Positions 18,872-28,683 of a stretch of DNA of 32,912 nucleotides are shown piece after piece. The notes under the pieces were generated by a model. It did not search any database, was not told the origin of the DNA, and saw nothing but the letters and a program-made list of their open reading frames with translations. Positions within the stretch are counted from its first letter, which is position 1; each line of letters opens with the position of its first letter. The stretch is taken from NCBI GenBank assembly GCA_013373265.1, contig JABXIC010000019.1, positions 1 to 32,912 on the forward strand. The letters are read 5' to 3'. This DNA is from Methylocystaceae bacterium. GTDB taxonomy: Bacteria; Pseudomonadota; Alphaproteobacteria; Rhodospirillales; Terasakiellaceae. A program made the translations under genes and the position numbers.

Positions 18872-20905
18872 TTACTGACCATAGACAGTCCAGGGTCGTG
18901 TTCCCCTCACATCTTTGAGGGTGATAATTTTAATCTGATGGTCTGTTAGATAAAGGGCGTGGGCTCCTTTTGTCATCATGTCATGGGCATCAATGATGCG
19001 TTTGGGGTGTGTACAGGCGCTGGGACTATCCAGTGGTGTGATTAGAATATCTGCTTTTTGGCAATCTTCTGGCAAAGCAAGCTGCTGTTGATTAAGAATA
19101 ATCTGTTGACCTGAAGGATGAAGGTAGCGACAGCCCAGAACATCACAGGGTATGGCCTCTTCAAATGAAACCGGGCTTTCATTTTCTTTGCCCCAGCCTC
19201 TGATCCAGTTATCACGCACATAAGAGGCATAGCGTAAATTTGAAACAAGAATGTGCCCCCGATTATCTTTGATAGCTGTCAGTTTACCATTTTGTGAGAT
19301 TAAGACGTCCGGTTGCTTGCCCATTAAAGTCAAAACAAGCCCCGTTGCGATGAATGCAGGGCCAGCCAGACGCAGTTTTGATCTGAGCAAAACCAATAAC
19401 AATCCTCCAAAGATCATAGGCAAAAAGGCGCTTACGGATATTGTTGGAACCGAAATTTGGGCAAATGGCAGGTTGGCGGTGTAATTGGCGATTAAAAGTA
19501 AAATATCTATGCCCCACCCCATGGGGATTAAGGCAATAGTCTCCCAGCCAAAAGGCATCAGCATCAAAGAGGCGATGCCGAGGGGCATAATCCAAAAAAC
19601 GGTTAAGGGAATGGCTAATAGATTGGACAAAATACCATAAAGCGCGATGCGGTTAAAATGATAGGCGGCAAAGGGCGTTGTGGCCAAAGACGCGATCAGG
19701 CTGGAGGTGAATATGCCTTTTATATAAGACGAAATTTTATTGGCGTTAAAATCTTTGACCCGACGTTCATAAAAGACGACCAAAGCGGTGACAGCGGCAA
19801 AGGAAAGTTGAAAACTGGCCCCGAGCACACTTTCGGGATTGACCAACAAAATACAAATGGCAGCCCAAGCCACAGTGCGCAACGATATGGCTTTGCGATC
19901 AAACAGCACCCCGATCAGTACAATGGATGTCATGATAAAGGCGCGCACGGTTGGAATGCTGGCCCCTGTAAGTAAGGTAAAGAGTAAGGCGCTGAAAATG
20001 GCGCAAACTGCCGCCCACTTTTTAATAGGGTATCTTAAGGCAATGGCAGGAATGCATGCGAGAAATAACCGAATGGTAAAAAAGGTTAAGGCCGATACAA
20101 GACCGATATGTAAACCCGATATGGCAAGCAAATGTGCCAAGCCAGCAGCTCTTACTATTTCATGCGTTTCATTGACAATAACTTGTTTGTGACCTGTAAG
20201 AAAGGCCACGGCCAAAGCGCGGATATCTTGTTGTTCTTTTTTTGGGAAAACAGCTTCAATCCGGTGGCGTATATCTTGTCTAAGGTCTTGAATATACCCC
20301 ATCATGCTTTTTTGTTGTGGTTCTGAAATGATTTTTATTGCCCCGTAGGAAAAGGCAATGGCGCCAATACCTTGAAAATAAGCGTGGCGTTGAAAATCAA
20401 AAGCTTGAGGACTTGCCGGTTGTGGAGTGGGTTTCAACATGGCCCGGGTTTCAATCCAATCCCCTGTTTTTAGAGCGTTATTTTCGCCATTCACATGTAA
20501 TCGTAGGCTTGTGGGGACCCAATCGGCCCGTAATCTAGTTATTTGCAAGTCTTTTAATATAATTTTAGTGGCGTCGGTGGTGGGGGTAATGGCCGCGATT
20601 CGCCCCTGAATAACTGCGGGACCAAAGCTTTGAGGCAGCATATTTGTATTCATTATGACGGTGCGTAATTGTGCCGAACTAAAACCAACGAATACTATGG
20701 ACAGTGCCAAAGTACTTAAGAATACAATGTAATAATTTCTTAAATAATACGTGGTCACACCACTTATAAATAGACAAGTTAAAGGGACACCTATAGGCAG
20801 TTCTATGGTCATACCAAAATAAACAGCTATTCCCACACCAAGTAGAACTGGAATCCATAAGAAAAAATGATCTTTTTCCAAACTTGAAAAAAGCTCAAAA
20901 ATCAT
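18872..20905 (-). CDS. comEC: ComEC/Rec2-family competence/DNA-uptake channel protein
   Basis: Multi-TM; HEIVRAAGLAHLLAISGLHIGLVSAL and LLTGASIPTVRAFIMTSIVLIGVLFDRKAISLRTVAWAA motifs of the ComEC competence domain. ORF extends to 21004 but a start at 20905 (MIFELFSSLEKDHFFLW) leaves room for divergent promoters. Confidence 0.9.
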   Translation of the reverse strand: MIFELFSSLEKDHFFLWIPVLLGVGIAVYFGMTIELPIGVPLTCLFISGVTTYYLRNYYIVFLSTLALSIVFVGFSSAQLRTVIMNTNMLPQSFGPAVIQGRIAAITPTTDATKIILKDLQITRLRADWVPTSLRLHVNGENNALKTGDWIETRAMLKPTPQPASPQAFDFQRHAYFQGIGAIAFSYGAIKIISEPQQKSMMGYIQDLRQDIRHRIEAVFPKKEQQDIRALAVAFLTGHKQVIVNETHEIVRAAGLAHLLAISGLHIGLVSALTFFTIRLFLACIPAIALRYPIKKWAAVCAIFSALLFTLLTGASIPTVRAFIMTSIVLIGVLFDRKAISLRTVAWAAICILLVNPESVLGASFQLSFAAVTALVVFYERRVKDFNANKISSYIKGIFTSSLIASLATTPFAAYHFNRIALYGILSNLLAIPLTVFWIMPLGIASLMLMPFGWETIALIPMGWGIDILLLIANYTANLPFAQISVPTISVSAFLPMIFGGLLLVLLRSKLRLAGPAFIATGLVLTLMGKQPDVLISQNGKLTAIKDNRGHILVSNLRYASYVRDNWIRGWGKENESPVSFEEAIPCDVLGCRYLHPSGQQIILNQQQLALPEDCQKADILITPLDSPSACTHPKRIIDAHDMMTKGAHALYLTDHQIKIITLKDVRGTRPWTVYGQ

Positions 20906-21033
20906 TACTTTGCAAAGGCTTAATGTTTTTGAGTGAAAAATCATTACAAATTTTGACAAACCAATTAATGCACCGTTCTTTTTTATATGGTACATAACCG
21001 CCAACTAAGAAAACAACAAAGATTTTGGTCTCT

Positions 21034-22446
21034 ATGAGCGTAGTAACACGATTTGCCCCTTCCCCTACCGGTTACCTCCATATTGGAGGTGCGCGCACGG
21101 CGCTGTTTAACTGGTTATTCGCCCGCCATCATAACGGAAAATTCCTGTTGCGTATCGAAGATACTGACCGGGAACGTTCTACAGATGAAGCCGTTCAAAA
21201 GATTTACGATGGATTGAAGTGGTTGGATCTGGATTGGGATGGCGATGCCATTTCCCAGTTTGAACGTAAAGACCGTCATGCAGAGGTTGCTCAACAGCTT
21301 TTGGCTGAAGGCAAAGCCTATTACTGCTATTGCACACCTGAAGAATTGACCGAGATGCGTGAAAAAGCCCGCGCAGAAGGTCGTACGGTCGCTTATGATA
21401 GACGTTGGCGCGATAGTGATGCAACACCGCCTGAAGGCATCAAACCAGTTATCCGCTTGAAAGCCCCGCTTGATGGTGAAACTGTTGTTGAAGATAGTGT
21501 TCAAGGTAAAGTCACTGTATCTAATGATAAGATCGATGATATGGTGCTGATGCGCGGCGATGGCACACCGACTTATATGTTGGCGGTTGTGGTGGATGAC
21601 CATGATATGGGCGTAACCCATGCCATTCGTGGTGATGACCATTTGACCAACACCTTTAGACAAAAAGTTATTTATGACGCAATGGGTTGGCAAACACCAC
21701 AATTTGCCCATATTCCTTTGATACATGGTGCTGATGGAAAGAAACTGTCAAAACGTCATGGCGCTCTGGCAGCAGATAGCTATCGCGATGAAGGCTTCTT
21801 GCCGGAAGCCATGTGCAATTATTTACTGCGTTTGGGCTGGGGTCATGGGGATGATGAATTTATTCCGCGTGATAAGGCGATTGAATGGTTTGATCTTAAC
21901 GGGATTGGCAAAGCCCCAGCGCGGTTTGATACGGCAAAACTGACTGCTTTGAATTTTGATTATATGAGACAGGCCGAAGACAGCCGTCTCGTTGACTTGG
22001 TTTTTCCGCTCATTGAACAACAATTGGGCGATGATATGAATAAAGACGGGAAAGACTGGCTGTTGGCTGGTATGCCCGGGTTGAAAGATCGTGCGAAAAC
22101 TTTGTTGGAATTGGCGACAAGTGCAAGCTTTTATCTACGCACCCTGCCCTTCACCTATGACGACAAAGCTTTGAAACTTATGAATAAAGGCAACGCGAAA
22201 GAACTTTTAGATAAGTTTGTCGCCTGTCTTGAAACTGTGACCGACTGGTCACAGGAAAACCTTGAAAATGCCGCCCAATCCCTTGCGCAAGCAGAGGAAG
22301 TGGGGCTGGGCAAAGTTGCTCAACCTGTTCGGGTTGCTTTGACAGGTTCTACGGTATCGCCGTCTGTTTTTGAAGTTATGGCCGTTTTGGGCCGTGAAGA
22401 AACGGTACGACGCTTAACGACTGGACCTGCCAATCAGGGAGAATAA
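21034..22446 (+). CDS. gltX: Glutamyl-tRNA synthetase
   Basis: [33 protein letters not shown] (HIGH-like), [19 protein letters not shown] (KMSKS-like). Confidence 0.98.
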   Translation: MSVVTRFAPSPTGYLHIGGARTALFNWLFARHHNGKFLLRIEDTDRERSTDEAVQKIYDGLKWLDLDWDGDAISQFERKDRHAEVAQQLLAEGKAYYCYCTPEELTEMREKARAEGRTVAYDRRWRDSDATPPEGIKPVIRLKAPLDGETVVEDSVQGKVTVSNDKIDDMVLMRGDGTPTYMLAVVVDDHDMGVTHAIRGDDHLTNTFRQKVIYDAMGWQTPQFAHIPLIHGADGKKLSKRHGALAADSYRDEGFLPEAMCNYLLRLGWGHGDDEFIPRDKAIEWFDLNGIGKAPARFDTAKLTALNFDYMRQAEDSRLVDLVFPLIEQQLGDDMNKDGKDWLLAGMPGLKDRAKTLLELATSASFYLRTLPFTYDDKALKLMNKGNAKELLDKFVACLETVTDWSQENLENAAQSLAQAEEVGLGKVAQPVRVALTGSTVSPSVFEVMAVLGREETVRRLTTGPANQGE

Positions 22447-22512
22447 TTGTTTTTTTGACTAACAAGCAGTATTGTCTGCACAACTATTTAAAATGTTATG
22501 TCAGTTCACCTT

Positions 22513-22536
22513 GTGTCAAACAATTCAGTCTGACAC
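22513..22536. repeat. Inverted repeat in the gltA leader
   Basis: GTGTCA-N12-TGACAC, perfect 6-bp arms, 23-46 nt upstream of the gltA ATG. Confidence 0.4.
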
Positions 22537-22558
22537 GTTTCTTTAAGGGGATGTCTCT

Positions 22559-23857
22559 ATGAGTTCTAAGAAGTCCTTTACACTTACCGATAATGAAGCT
22601 GGTAAGTCATATGAATTGCCGGTTTTGGAATCTTCCGTCGGCCCTGATGTTGTAGATGTACGTAAATTCTATGCTGAAACAGATCACTTTACTTATGATC
22701 CGGGCTTTACATCTACCGGTTCTTGTGAATCTAAAATCTCCTTCATCGACGGTGATAAAGGTATTTTGCAACACCGTGGTTATTCAATTGAAGATTTGGC
22801 TGAAAACTGCGACTTCATGGAAGTTGCTTATCTGTTGCTGAAAGGCGACTTGCCCGATCTGGACGATAAAGCGAAATTCGAAAAAGATATCACCATGCAC
22901 ACAATGGTGCATGAACAACTGCATAAATTTTATGACGGTTTCCGTCGTGATGCGCATCCGATGGCGATCATGTGCGGTGTTGTTGGCGCGTTGTCTGCTT
23001 TCTATCATGACTCTTTGGACATCAACGATCCGCACCAACGCATGGTTGCTTCTTATCGCTTGATCGCAAAAATGCCGACATTGGCGGCTTGGGCCTATAA
23101 ATATTCTATGGGTCAACCCTTCATGTATCCGCGTAACGATCTGCGTTATGCAGAAGACTTCCTGCACATGATGTTTGCTGTGCCTTGTGAAGAATATAAA
23201 GTCAGCCCAGTCTTGGCTAAAGCTATGGACCGTATTCTTATTTTGCATGCTGACCACGAACAAAACGCGTCTACATCTACAGTTCGTTTGGCGGGCTCTT
23301 CCGGGGCCAACCCGTTTGCTTGTATCGCTTCTGGTATTGCATGTTTGTGGGGCCCGGCGCATGGTGGTGCGAACGAAGCCGTTCTTAACATGTTGCAAGA
23401 AATCGGCACACCAGATCGTGTTGGTGAATTTGTTACCAAAGCAAAAGATAAGAATGATCCGTTCCGTCTCATGGGCTTTGGTCACCGCGTTTACAAAAAC
23501 TTCGACCCGCGTGCGAAAATCATGGCAAAAACGTGCCATGAAGTTCTTGGAGAACTGGGCATCAAAGACGAGCCGTTGCTTGAAATCGCGATGCAGCTTG
23601 AGAAGATCGCTTTGGAAGATGATTACTTCATCGAGAAGAAACTCTATCCGAACGTTGACTTCTATTCAGGCATTATACTGAAAGCTATGGGTATTCCGAC
23701 TTCTATGTTTACTGTTCTGTTCGCTCTGGCCCGTACAACGGGTTGGGTTGCACAATGGAACGAGATGATCGAAGACCCGAGCCAACGTATTGGCCGTCCG
23801 CGTCAGCTCTACACAGGTGAAGTTGATCGTAAGTTTGTGCCGATTCATCAGCGCTAA
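22559..23857 (+). CDS. gltA: Citrate synthase (type II)
   Basis: 432 aa; [102 protein letters not shown]. Confidence 0.98.
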   Translation: MSSKKSFTLTDNEAGKSYELPVLESSVGPDVVDVRKFYAETDHFTYDPGFTSTGSCESKISFIDGDKGILQHRGYSIEDLAENCDFMEVAYLLLKGDLPDLDDKAKFEKDITMHTMVHEQLHKFYDGFRRDAHPMAIMCGVVGALSAFYHDSLDINDPHQRMVASYRLIAKMPTLAAWAYKYSMGQPFMYPRNDLRYAEDFLHMMFAVPCEEYKVSPVLAKAMDRILILHADHEQNASTSTVRLAGSSGANPFACIASGIACLWGPAHGGANEAVLNMLQEIGTPDRVGEFVTKAKDKNDPFRLMGFGHRVYKNFDPRAKIMAKTCHEVLGELGIKDEPLLEIAMQLEKIALEDDYFIEKKLYPNVDFYSGIILKAMGIPTSMFTVLFALARTTGWVAQWNEMIEDPSQRIGRPRQLYTGEVDRKFVPIHQR

Positions 23858-23883
23858 GCTTGCGAACAGCCTTTCGCTTTTAC

Positions 23884-23920
23884 AAAAAGCTGTGTGAGGA
23901 TTTCCTCTCACAGCTTTTTT
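23884..23920. terminator. Strong intrinsic terminator downstream of gltA, likely bidirectional (convergent with argO-like gene)
   Basis: aaaaagctgtgtgagga-ttt-cctctcacagctttttt: GC-containing stem of about 12 bp with one mismatch, flanked by A-tract and T-tract. Confidence 0.9.
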
Positions 23921-23925
23921 GTTGT

Positions 23926-24528
23926 CTAGTTTTTGAAAATGAGACTTAAAGCTACGTACCACATAACTACAGCTGCAGATGCATCAATGACTTTCCAGGT
24001 AACGGGACGGGCTAAATAAGGTGAGGCCCAAGCAGCCCCCAAAGAGATGGTGAAAAACCAGATAAAGCTGGCAGTAATGGCCCCACAGGCAAATAAGGGG
24101 CGCAAGCCATCGTTAAACTGTAAAGATATGCCACCAAGTAGCACAACTGTATCAAGATAGACATGGGGGTTGAGCAAAGTTATCGCCAATGTGGTGAGTA
24201 GAACTTTTTTCTTATTTGTGTGGTCTATATTCTTTTTAGACAGTTGATGGTCTGTTAGTAAGTTGTTGAAATTCTTAAAGCCATACCAGATAAGAAACGC
24301 TGCCCCACCCCAACGCATGACTTCAATTAATAAGGGGGACTGGGCAATAAAGGCACCAAGGCCCATCACGCCGATGATGATCAATACGGCATCACACAAA
24401 GCACAAAGAAAGGCGATACTGATATGGTGGTTCTTGCGCAAGCCTTGTGCAAGGACAAACGCATTTTGTGCACCGATGGCAATGATCAGGCTTGCACCAA
24501 TACCCATACCACTCAAAAATGCGTTCAT
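23926..24528 (-). CDS. argO: LysE/ArgO family basic amino acid exporter
   Basis: 200 aa; MNAFLSGMGIGASLIIAIGAQNAFVLAQGLRKNHH...CALCDAVLIIIGVMGLG and TLLNPHVYLDTVVLLGG are typical of the LysE/ArgO family; divergent from an ArgP-like regulator. Confidence 0.88.
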   Translation of the reverse strand: MNAFLSGMGIGASLIIAIGAQNAFVLAQGLRKNHHISIAFLCALCDAVLIIIGVMGLGAFIAQSPLLIEVMRWGGAAFLIWYGFKNFNNLLTDHQLSKKNIDHTNKKKVLLTTLAITLLNPHVYLDTVVLLGGISLQFNDGLRPLFACGAITASFIWFFTISLGAAWASPYLARPVTWKVIDASAAVVMWYVALSLIFKN

Positions 24529-24633
24529 TGTCCCTCACTGCTGGTAAACGTTGGAAAAGTGAAGGGAGTATGATAAAGAATAACGATAAAAGGAACTAAA
24601 TAATCCTAAAACAATATTAGAAGAGCTTATAGC

Positions 24634-25524
24634 ATGTTGGATTACAAATTGGTTGAGGCAGTCTCTGCCGTTATTCGTCTTGGATCGTTTGAAAAAGCAG
24701 CACAAGAACTGGGGATGACGCAATCTGCGATTTCTCAACGCATCAAATTATTGGAAGAACGCGTGGCCCAGCCACTTGTTGTGCGATCCAAACCGATCAA
24801 GGCAACAGATGCCGGGGCGCGTCTTTATCGTCACTACCAACATGTAAATATGCTGGAACAGGAAATCTTAACAGATTTGCCTGATGGGTCTGGTGAACAT
24901 TTTCGCCGTGTTGCCTTGGCGGTGAATGCAGATAGTCTGGCGACCTGGTTTGTCCGTGTGGCTGAAGTGCTGTTTCTTGATTATGCGTTACTTGTTGATA
25001 TTTCTGCTGCTGATGAAACCCGCACATTAGATCTATTGAAACAAGGTACGGTTATGGCGGCGATTAGTACACAGGATAAACGTATTCAAGGCTGTAAAGT
25101 CTCTACCCTTGGGGCAATGCGCTATATTCCGGTGGCAAGACCGGACTTTATTTTACGTTATTTTCCCGAAGGCGTAACGCCAAGTGCCTTGAAAAAGGCA
25201 CCGGCTGTTGTCTTTGGGCGTGATGATGAATTACACCAGAAATTTTTGAAACAACATTACCGAATTTCAGCCGGTGAATTTCCCGCCCATGTGGTGCCTT
25301 CATCTGAAGGCTTTGTCAATGTGACGCGCACTGGTATGGCTTATGCCCTTGTACCTGAAAACCAAGTTCGTCCTTATCTTGAAAATGGGGAGCTGGTTAG
25401 AATTTGTGACAAAGAAGTGTTGCGACCGCTCTATCTTCATTCTCACAACATCGACAGCAGTATTTTAAAGTCTGTTGTGGATATGACGAGAGCGATCGCA
25501 CAGATGGAATTGGCAAAGGTTTAG
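24634..25524 (+). CDS. argP: LysR-family transcriptional regulator, ArgP (IciA)-like
   Basis: 296 aa; MLDYKLVEAVSAVIRLGSFEKAAQELGMTQSAISQRIKLLEERVAQPLVVRSKPIKATDAGARLYRHYQHVNMLEQEI with LysR HTH; divergent from the exporter gene. Confidence 0.9.
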   Translation: MLDYKLVEAVSAVIRLGSFEKAAQELGMTQSAISQRIKLLEERVAQPLVVRSKPIKATDAGARLYRHYQHVNMLEQEILTDLPDGSGEHFRRVALAVNADSLATWFVRVAEVLFLDYALLVDISAADETRTLDLLKQGTVMAAISTQDKRIQGCKVSTLGAMRYIPVARPDFILRYFPEGVTPSALKKAPAVVFGRDDELHQKFLKQHYRISAGEFPAHVVPSSEGFVNVTRTGMAYALVPENQVRPYLENGELVRICDKEVLRPLYLHSHNIDSSILKSVVDMTRAIAQMELAKV

Positions 25525-25919
25525 CTTTTGCGTTCAATCAATTCAATTTTATAACCGTCAGGGTCCTCGATAAAGGCAATGACGGTTGTACCATGTTTCA
25601 TGGGGCCAGGTTCGCGCACGATTTTTGCGCCAACAGCGCGCAGGTCATCACAGGTTTTATAGATATCAGGCACGCCTAATGCCAAATGACCAAAGCCATT
25701 TCCGATATCATAAGGTTCAGCTTGATCCCAGTTATGGGTGAGCTCAATAACCGTATTGTCTTTTTCTTCCCCGTAACCGACAAAAGCTAAAGTAAACTTA
25801 CCATCGGGAAAGTCGTTTTTGCGCAGCACTTTCATGCCCAAAATTTCTGTATAGAATGAGATTGATTTATCAAGATCAAAGACGCGAATCATGGTATGGA
25901 GAAAACGAAAATCGGACAT
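25521..25919 (-). CDS. gloA: Lactoylglutathione lyase (glyoxalase I)
   Basis: 132 aa; FLHTMIRVFDLDKSISFYTEILGMKVLRKNDFPDGKFTLAFVGYG, IELTHNWDQAEPYDIGNGFGHLALGV, FIEDPDGYKIELIER. Confidence 0.96.
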   Translation of the reverse strand: MSDFRFLHTMIRVFDLDKSISFYTEILGMKVLRKNDFPDGKFTLAFVGYGEEKDNTVIELTHNWDQAEPYDIGNGFGHLALGVPDIYKTCDDLRAVGAKIVREPGPMKHGTTVIAFIEDPDGYKIELIERKS

Positions 25920-25920
25920 A

Positions 25921-27081
25921 TTATTTACCTTTTTCTATGATGGAGAGAACACAAGCTGCGGCACGTTCACTTGGGAGAAGCTCTTCCCCCTGCCCCAACA
26001 TCTGCATGGCAGATTCAAGTGCTTGAATATGGTCTGAGTTGGATTGTCCCTGTTCAAGAATCTTGACGATTTCATGATATATTCTATCAACATTACAATC
26101 ATCTTGTATCAGTTCCGGCATAATCTCTTGATTATGTAAGAGATTGACAATACTGGCATATTTAACTTTGATCAGGCGTTTTGCCAGCCAATGTGTCATT
26201 TTTTTCAAGCGATAGGTAATGACGGTGGGTGTTTGTGCCAAGGCCAGCTCTAAACTGACCGTACCGGACGCTGCCAAGGCAACATCAGCCGCTTTAAAGG
26301 CCCCAAACTTTTCACTTTCACCTTCAACGACAAGGACAGGCAACTCCCACGACAGCGTGTCTTCTTTGACATATTGTGCCACTGTAGCAACAGTCGGTAG
26401 AACGATCCTGAGTGTTGGGTAATTGTTTTTAAGTTTTTGTGCGACCTGTTTGAAAATTGGCAGTAACTGTGATGTTTCACTTTGACGACTGCCTGGTAAG
26501 ACACAAAGAACAGGCACGTCGGCAGGTATCCCGTGGAATGCTTTAAACTGGTCGCCGTTGGCCAATTCAATCCCGCTTTCAATTACACTGTGACCCACAA
26601 ATGTTGCGCTGAGCCCTTCTTTTTCAAAGTAAGGCGGCTCAAACGGTAGCAACACCATGAGATGGTCAAGAAATTGTGCAATTTTTTTGGCACGTCCTGG
26701 TTTCCACGCCCAAACGGTTGGGGCGACATAATGGATTAATGGGATTGAACTGTCTTTTAATTGTTTAGCCACCCGAAAAGTAAAGCCCGGCGCATCTATG
26801 GTGATGAGACAGTCAGGCTTTTGTTTGCGAACGTCATTGATCGTTTGTTTAATGCGTTTAAGTAGTTTGGGAATGTGTGGAAGAATTTCGGCAAGTCCCA
26901 TAATGCTCAGTTCACGCATAGGAAACAGGCTGTTTAGGCCTTCTGCTTCCATATGCGGGCCGCCAATCCCGATAAAGTCTATTTCACCATCATATTGATT
27001 TTTCATCGCTTTCATCAAGCGACCGCCCAACAGATCACCAGAAGGTTCCCCTGCGATAATATATACCCGGCGTTTAATCAT
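25921..27081 (-). CDS. lpxB: Lipid-A-disaccharide synthase
   Basis: MIKRRVYIIAGEPSGDLLGGRLMKAM, FIGIGGPHMEAEGL, HYVAPTVWAWKPGRAKKIA, PGSRQSET, AASGTVSLELALAQTPTV. Start placed at ATG 27081. Confidence 0.97.
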   Translation of the reverse strand: MIKRRVYIIAGEPSGDLLGGRLMKAMKNQYDGEIDFIGIGGPHMEAEGLNSLFPMRELSIMGLAEILPHIPKLLKRIKQTINDVRKQKPDCLITIDAPGFTFRVAKQLKDSSIPLIHYVAPTVWAWKPGRAKKIAQFLDHLMVLLPFEPPYFEKEGLSATFVGHSVIESGIELANGDQFKAFHGIPADVPVLCVLPGSRQSETSQLLPIFKQVAQKLKNNYPTLRIVLPTVATVAQYVKEDTLSWELPVLVVEGESEKFGAFKAADVALAASGTVSLELALAQTPTVITYRLKKMTHWLAKRLIKVKYASIVNLLHNQEIMPELIQDDCNVDRIYHEIVKILEQGQSNSDHIQALESAMQMLGQGEELLPSERAAACVLSIIEKGK

Positions 27082-27892
27082 TGTTGATCCCAACAATAAA
27101 AAGGCCGAGTTTGTCTGCTTTGGCAATGACACCCTCAAGGTCAACTATGATGGATCCGTTTGCTTCGACAGCTAATCCGCGTAAGCCTGCACGATGTGCG
27201 TTTTCTACCGTTTTAACACCAATGGTGGGTAGGTCTGCGCGTTGTTCCTGATCTGGTTTTTTAGCTTTGACAAGAACGCCGCCAGGGCCTTCACGTTTAA
27301 TCTCGGCACAACGTTCCAGCATTTTATCTGTGCCCTCAATCGCTTCTACAGCAAGGACCAAACCGTCTTGGACAACGCAGGCCTGTCCGATATCCAGACG
27401 ACCGATACCATGGGCGATTTTAAAGGCTTTCTCTATATCCGATTGTGCCCGTTCATCCGGTTGATGTTTCCCTAAAATGCCTTCAGGGGCCAACAAGTCA
27501 GTTAAAATTTCATGTGCGCCAATCACTTTGAAACCTTCTTCTTCCAAGGCGACAATGACACGAGACAGCAATCCATCATCACCAAAAGCCCCTGCCCCAG
27601 TTTTTGCCAAAAATTTAAGGGTCCATCCATCAGGGCGCATGGCAGCGAGAGAGGGTCTTTTGATCCGTCCGGCCATCAACAAGGTTGTGACCTTTTGTTC
27701 TTTTAAAATGGAAAGCGTTTTACCCGCAGCACCTAAGCGCACCCAATCATGGGGGTGACCTTCAACAAGATCTGGGTCAGTTTGATCATGGAACGCAATA
27801 ATATGAAAAAGGCGACCATCTTTAACGCATTGATCGATGATGCGTTTTGGAAGATCGCCCCGTCCGGCTAAAAGTCCGATTTTTTCAGCCAT
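27074..27892 (-). CDS. lpxI: UDP-2,3-diacylglucosamine diphosphatase LpxI
   Basis: MAEKIGLLAGRGDLPKRIIDQC..., LLMAGRIKRPSLAAMRPD, GAFGDDGLLSRVIVALEEEGFKVIGAHEIL, DLPTIGVKTVENAHRAGLRGLAVEANGSIIVD; position between lpxA and lpxB. Confidence 0.95.
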   Translation of the reverse strand: MAEKIGLLAGRGDLPKRIIDQCVKDGRLFHIIAFHDQTDPDLVEGHPHDWVRLGAAGKTLSILKEQKVTTLLMAGRIKRPSLAAMRPDGWTLKFLAKTGAGAFGDDGLLSRVIVALEEEGFKVIGAHEILTDLLAPEGILGKHQPDERAQSDIEKAFKIAHGIGRLDIGQACVVQDGLVLAVEAIEGTDKMLERCAEIKREGPGGVLVKAKKPDQEQRADLPTIGVKTVENAHRAGLRGLAVEANGSIIVDLEGVIAKADKLGLFIVGINND

Positions 27893-27897
27893 ATCGT

Positions 27898-28683
27898 TTA
27901 TTTTGGCGTACAAACGCCCCTTGATGAATCTTGGCGAATGAATTTGACGATTTCCATAACCGGTTCAACGTCTTTATACATCTTGTAAACGTCTTCTACA
28001 CGCTCCGCCATCGTGCCTTCTTGAGCAAAGAGTAAGCGATAGGCTGTGCGCATTGAATGAATAACTTCGCGATCAAAATTACGACGCTTCAAGCCAACAA
28101 TATTCAGTCCGCCTAAGCGCGCACGATTGCCTGTCACTGATCCATAAGGGATCACATCATTTTCGACACCAGACATACCGCCAATCATGGCATGGCGTCC
28201 GATGCGGCAGAATTGATGCACAGCAGATAAACCACCAATAATTGCCCAGTTTTCAACAATAACATGGCCAGCCAAGGTCGCGTTGTTAACCAAAATGACA
28301 TTGTCACCAATTTGACAATCATGACCGACATGTGCGCCGACCATGACCAAACATTGATTGCCTAATTTAGTCAACATTCCACCACCTTCTGTACCTGGGT
28401 TGATGGTGACATGTTCACGAATGGTATTGTTTTCACCAATTTCCAAACGTGAAGGTTCGCCTGAATATTTTAAATCCTGTGGGCAATGGCCTACGGATGC
28501 AAAAGGAAAAATTTTTGTGTTTGCACCAATGGTCGTGCGACCTTCAACGACAACATGGGAAAGAAGCTCAACATTTTCGCCAAGTTTTACATCCGGTCCG
28601 ACAACGCAAAATGGACCGATTTTAACAGAGTCTGCAATCTCGGCATTTGGGTCGATGACGGCATTTGGGTGAATTTGGGGCAT
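27898..28683 (-). CDS. lpxA: UDP-N-acetylglucosamine acyltransferase
   Basis: 261 aa; hexapeptide repeats, IHPNAVIDPNAEIADSVKIGPFCVVGPDV, GHCPQDLKYSGEPSRLEIGENNTIREHVTINPGTEGG, IGGLSAVHQFCRIGRHAMIGGMSGVENDVIPYG. Confidence 0.98.
   Translation of the reverse strand: MPQIHPNAVIDPNAEIADSVKIGPFCVVGPDVKLGENVELLSHVVVEGRTTIGANTKIFPFASVGHCPQDLKYSGEPSRLEIGENNTIREHVTINPGTEGGGMLTKLGNQCLVMVGAHVGHDCQIGDNVILVNNATLAGHVIVENWAIIGGLSAVHQFCRIGRHAMIGGMSGVENDVIPYGSVTGNRARLGGLNIVGLKRRNFDREVIHSMRTAYRLLFAQEGTMAERVEDVYKMYKDVEPVMEIVKFIRQDSSRGVCTPK

Noticed and set aside
21115-21726. 203-aa ORF antisense to gltX
   Set aside because: Fully overlaps gltX on the opposite strand, with no credible domain or ribosome-binding context; likely a shadow ORF.
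22784-23539. 251-aa ORF antisense to gltA
   Set aside because: Lies fully inside the unambiguous gltA gene. Its translation is rich in Arg/His/Cys/Phe without recognisable domains, as expected for a codon-bias shadow ORF.
24529-24633. GATA-like direct repeats (gataaagaataacgataaa) as a defined operator
   Set aside because: A+T-rich region with short matches expected by chance; an ArgP site probably exists but I cannot place it confidently.
27074-27892. LpxI-like protein as an unknown DUF1009 gene
   Set aside because: Matches the established LpxI family in its expected position between lpxA and lpxB; not novel.
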